From contig CAMWNL010000043.1 in the NCBI GenBank assembly GCA_947175585.1, positions 1 through 8,935 on the forward strand: a stretch of 8,935 nt of DNA, in the 5' to 3' direction. A program made the position numbers and the translations under genes. Of this stretch, positions 8,401-8,935 are shown piece after piece. Each line of letters starts with the position of its first letter. The stretch's first letter is position 1. This DNA comes from an uncultured Bacteroidales bacterium. Lineage in GTDB: Bacteria > Bacteroidota > Bacteroidia > Bacteroidales > Muribaculaceae. The notes under the pieces were generated by a model. It did not search any database. It was given only the letters and a program-made list of their open reading frames with translations, and was not told the DNA's origin.

Positions 8401-8739
8401 GTCTTCGAGGACAACTTTAAGGTCAGAGCCATCCCACACTACATCTGCAGGTTTGTAGCCTACGTAGCTAACGCGGAGTGTTGATCCCTCTGTGACATTT
8501 TTGATGGCAAATGCACCTTCGATGTCAGTTACGGTAGCGTTGTTAGTCCCGACAACAAGTACCTGCGCTCCAATCAGAGGGTCGCCTGTCGCATCTTCCA
8601 CAACACCTGTGGCAGTACCGACTTGAGGGGTTGGTGACGCGGATGCGTTCAATGACCATCCCGTCAGAAAGCAAAGGGTGATAAGCAAGGCTGTCAGTGA
8701 CTTAAGCCGCTTACCTGCTTCTTTAAAATTGTGATACAT
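5434..8739 (-). CDS. SusC/RagA-family TonB-dependent outer-membrane transporter
   Basis: An 1101-residue TonB-dependent transporter importing oligosaccharides with its SusD partner. Residues 1-34 form a signal peptide with a likely cut after NASA. Residues about 41-115 are the carboxypeptidase-regulatory-like beta domain (TGVVEDATGDPLIGAQV through LRVSYVGYKP) that precedes many Bacteroidetes transporters. DEVVVVGFGTQ (119-129) is the TonB-box region. The plug runs from about 130 to 250 with MNIRGTGT (182-189), PLVLIDGMEGD (198-208) and the SusC signature around ILKDAAASSIYGSRAAGG (222-239). The remainder is the 22-strand barrel. DLNGDGVID (900-908) is a calcium-type loop common in SusC proteins. 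The terminal VGLNVTF ends in Phe, as expected for BAM-dependent insertion. Full length, no lesion seen. The ATG is fixed by the signal peptide just downstream. Confidence 0.96.
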   Translation of the reverse strand: MYHNFKEAGKRLKSLTALLITLCFLTGWSLNASASPTPQVGTATGVVEDATGDPLIGAQVLVVGTNNATVTDIEGAFAIKNVTEGSTLRVSYVGYKPADVVWDGSDLKVVLEDATNSLDEVVVVGFGTQKKANLTGAVTTVSGKEIAARPVNTVADALQGMAAGLDVLGAARGGQLGAARTMNIRGTGTIGSGSTVSPLVLIDGMEGDINQLNPADVENISILKDAAASSIYGSRAAGGVILITTRTGKDGKVSVSYSDSFRWSHAVGMPKMADSWTWASVMNQAANNNGQNWFSQDYLNKLKEVVADPSKATMFRNPTNNHWEVWDETDILPIGNTDWLDEHFGTTPFSQEHNISINGGTEKYNYYFSGNILSQDGNLRYGKDNLQRYTLNGKINVQVADWIRFGYSSRWYRGHYDAPSFVNDASSNELYHNIARYWPIIPTHDPNGNPVVESFIDAMENGGRYDTLEDKLDHQFTFVLTPITGLTVNAEFNYRSLHYNESQVLQQCYGWDCDGVAYNNNPNGFPYGGGGTGSRITEYSRRANYFNPNVYGTYSFNVNEDNEFKIMAGFQSEWYKQKWFSAQRNGIINRLPFLSMTDGTSTNVSGGEDAWSTAGFFGRVNYDYKGRYLVEGNLRYDGSSRFRADSRWTWSPSFSLGWNIANESFWEDFTGTCNQLKLRYSWGKLGNQNTDNWYPTYVTMGYSGNSSTWLINGNKNAIATMPGLVSSSLTWEKNRTWDIGLDWSLFNNRLTGTVDYYNRKTIDMVGPGYVLPGVFGATVPNTNNLSMTSKGWELSISWRDRIEDFSYGVTFNLYDHTTTVDEYPTNDTYGLGTYYSGGKLGDIWGYTSVGIAKSNDQMNAHLDALDANYTKKYGQAPTNPRTGQNRFGTGWQAGDMMYADLNGDGVIDNGSNTLGDHGDLSVIGNTTPRYNFGLNLEAQWKGFDLKVFFQGTMKRDYWASGAMMFGACGIGKWQAVVFEPHTDYFRPADTTDPLGPNVDSYLPRVNWGGPNNTTTQTQYVQNAAYCRLKNVTLGYTLPSALTRKIYIERARIFVSGENLANITKFTKMGDPELIEAYDKAYGFAKVYPISRVFSVGLNVTF

Positions 8740-8794
8740 GATAAGTTTGAGTGTTAAGGTAATTAATTTGGTTATGTTGATTAGATTTAAATAG

Positions 8795-8824
8795 TTGGAA
8801 CGTTTTGTTATTAAATTTTTCCAA
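8795..8824. repeat. Inverted repeat TTGGAA-N18-TTCCAA over the predicted susC start site
   Basis: TTGGAA (8795-8800) and TTCCAA (8819-8824) are perfect inverted 6-bp arms 18 bp apart. They overlap the end of the candidate -7 element and the predicted transcription start. This could be an operator or simply chance in AT-rich DNA. Confidence 0.25.
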
Positions 8825-8854
8825 AATTAAACAAAAATTTACCCCCCCCCGAAA
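8822..8854 (-). promoter_or_regulatory. Candidate susCD promoter with G9 tract in the spacer
   Basis: On the minus strand, TAATTTTG (8829-8822) matches the Bacteroides -7 consensus TAnnTTTG exactly. A near-consensus -33 element, TTTC instead of TTTG, lies at 8854-8851, 21 nt upstream. That is within the usual spacing of about 19-21. Nine consecutive G (8850-8842 on the minus strand) lie inside this spacer. Transcription would begin near 8816, giving a leader of roughly 75 nt that is AT-rich and shows no obvious riboswitch or strong structure. The promoter is predicted from sequence only. Confidence 0.5.
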
Positions 8855-8935
8855 TATTTAACGTAATATAACATATTATAACCTTGAATAACTTTCTAAA
8901 GCGGTTATCCCTGTGATATAAGCATATATAAAAAG

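Noticed and set aside
8878..8908. ATAACC / GGTTAT inverted repeat near the right edge
   Set aside because: Only 6-bp arms 19 bp apart in AT-rich DNA, distant from the candidate promoter; not distinguishable from chance.
1..8935. CRISPR arrays, tRNA/rRNA genes, transposases or integrases
   Set aside because: None seen: no spaced direct repeats, no cloverleaf-like sequence and no recombinase motifs in any of the translated frames.

Overview
The window looks like Bacteroidales chromosome, probably from a gut or Muribaculaceae-like organism; the genus is inference. The evidence is a SusC/SusD outer-membrane pair, a SusD lipoprotein with an LTGC lipobox, AT-rich intergenic DNA, no Shine-Dalgarno sequences before the starts, and a TAnnTTTG-type promoter element. 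It reads as part of a polysaccharide (probably mannose-containing glycan) utilization region next to a decayed gene.

Layout. Bases 1-656 hold the remnant of a Fic-family (AMPylase-type) gene. It is cut by the window's left edge and collapses at about base 490, just before the catalytic HPFxxGNGR motif. The collapse point coincides with an 87-bp segment (498-584) bounded by perfect 10-bp inverted repeats. Bases 657-805 contain no gene I can support. Two plus-strand genes follow, 25 bp apart: an exported GH125 exo-alpha-mannosidase (806-2248) and a cytoplasmic class I mannose-6-phosphate isomerase (2274-3242). The 3243-3381 gap holds a strong hairpin that fits a terminator for the opposite strand. 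On the minus strand a SusC-like TonB-dependent transporter (8739-5434) and its SusD-like surface lipoprotein (5418-3382) form a classic pair 15 bp apart, transcribed toward the mannosidase operon. Bases 8740-8935 are the AT-rich susC upstream region, with a run of nine G (minus strand) between candidate -33 and -7 elements.

How the genes may work together (inference): SusCD captures and imports a glycan across the outer membrane. The GH125 enzyme removes non-reducing alpha-1,6-linked mannose in the periplasm. After import and phosphorylation by a kinase not in this window, ManA converts mannose-6-phosphate to fructose-6-phosphate for glycolysis. The two units are convergent and separately transcribed, so the link between SusCD and mannose is contextual only. 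No regulator (hybrid two-component, ECF/anti-sigma or SusR-like) lies inside the window.

I see no wholly new system here. The observations most worth a second look are the G-tract in the susC promoter region and the inverted-repeat segment at the point where the Fic gene breaks down.
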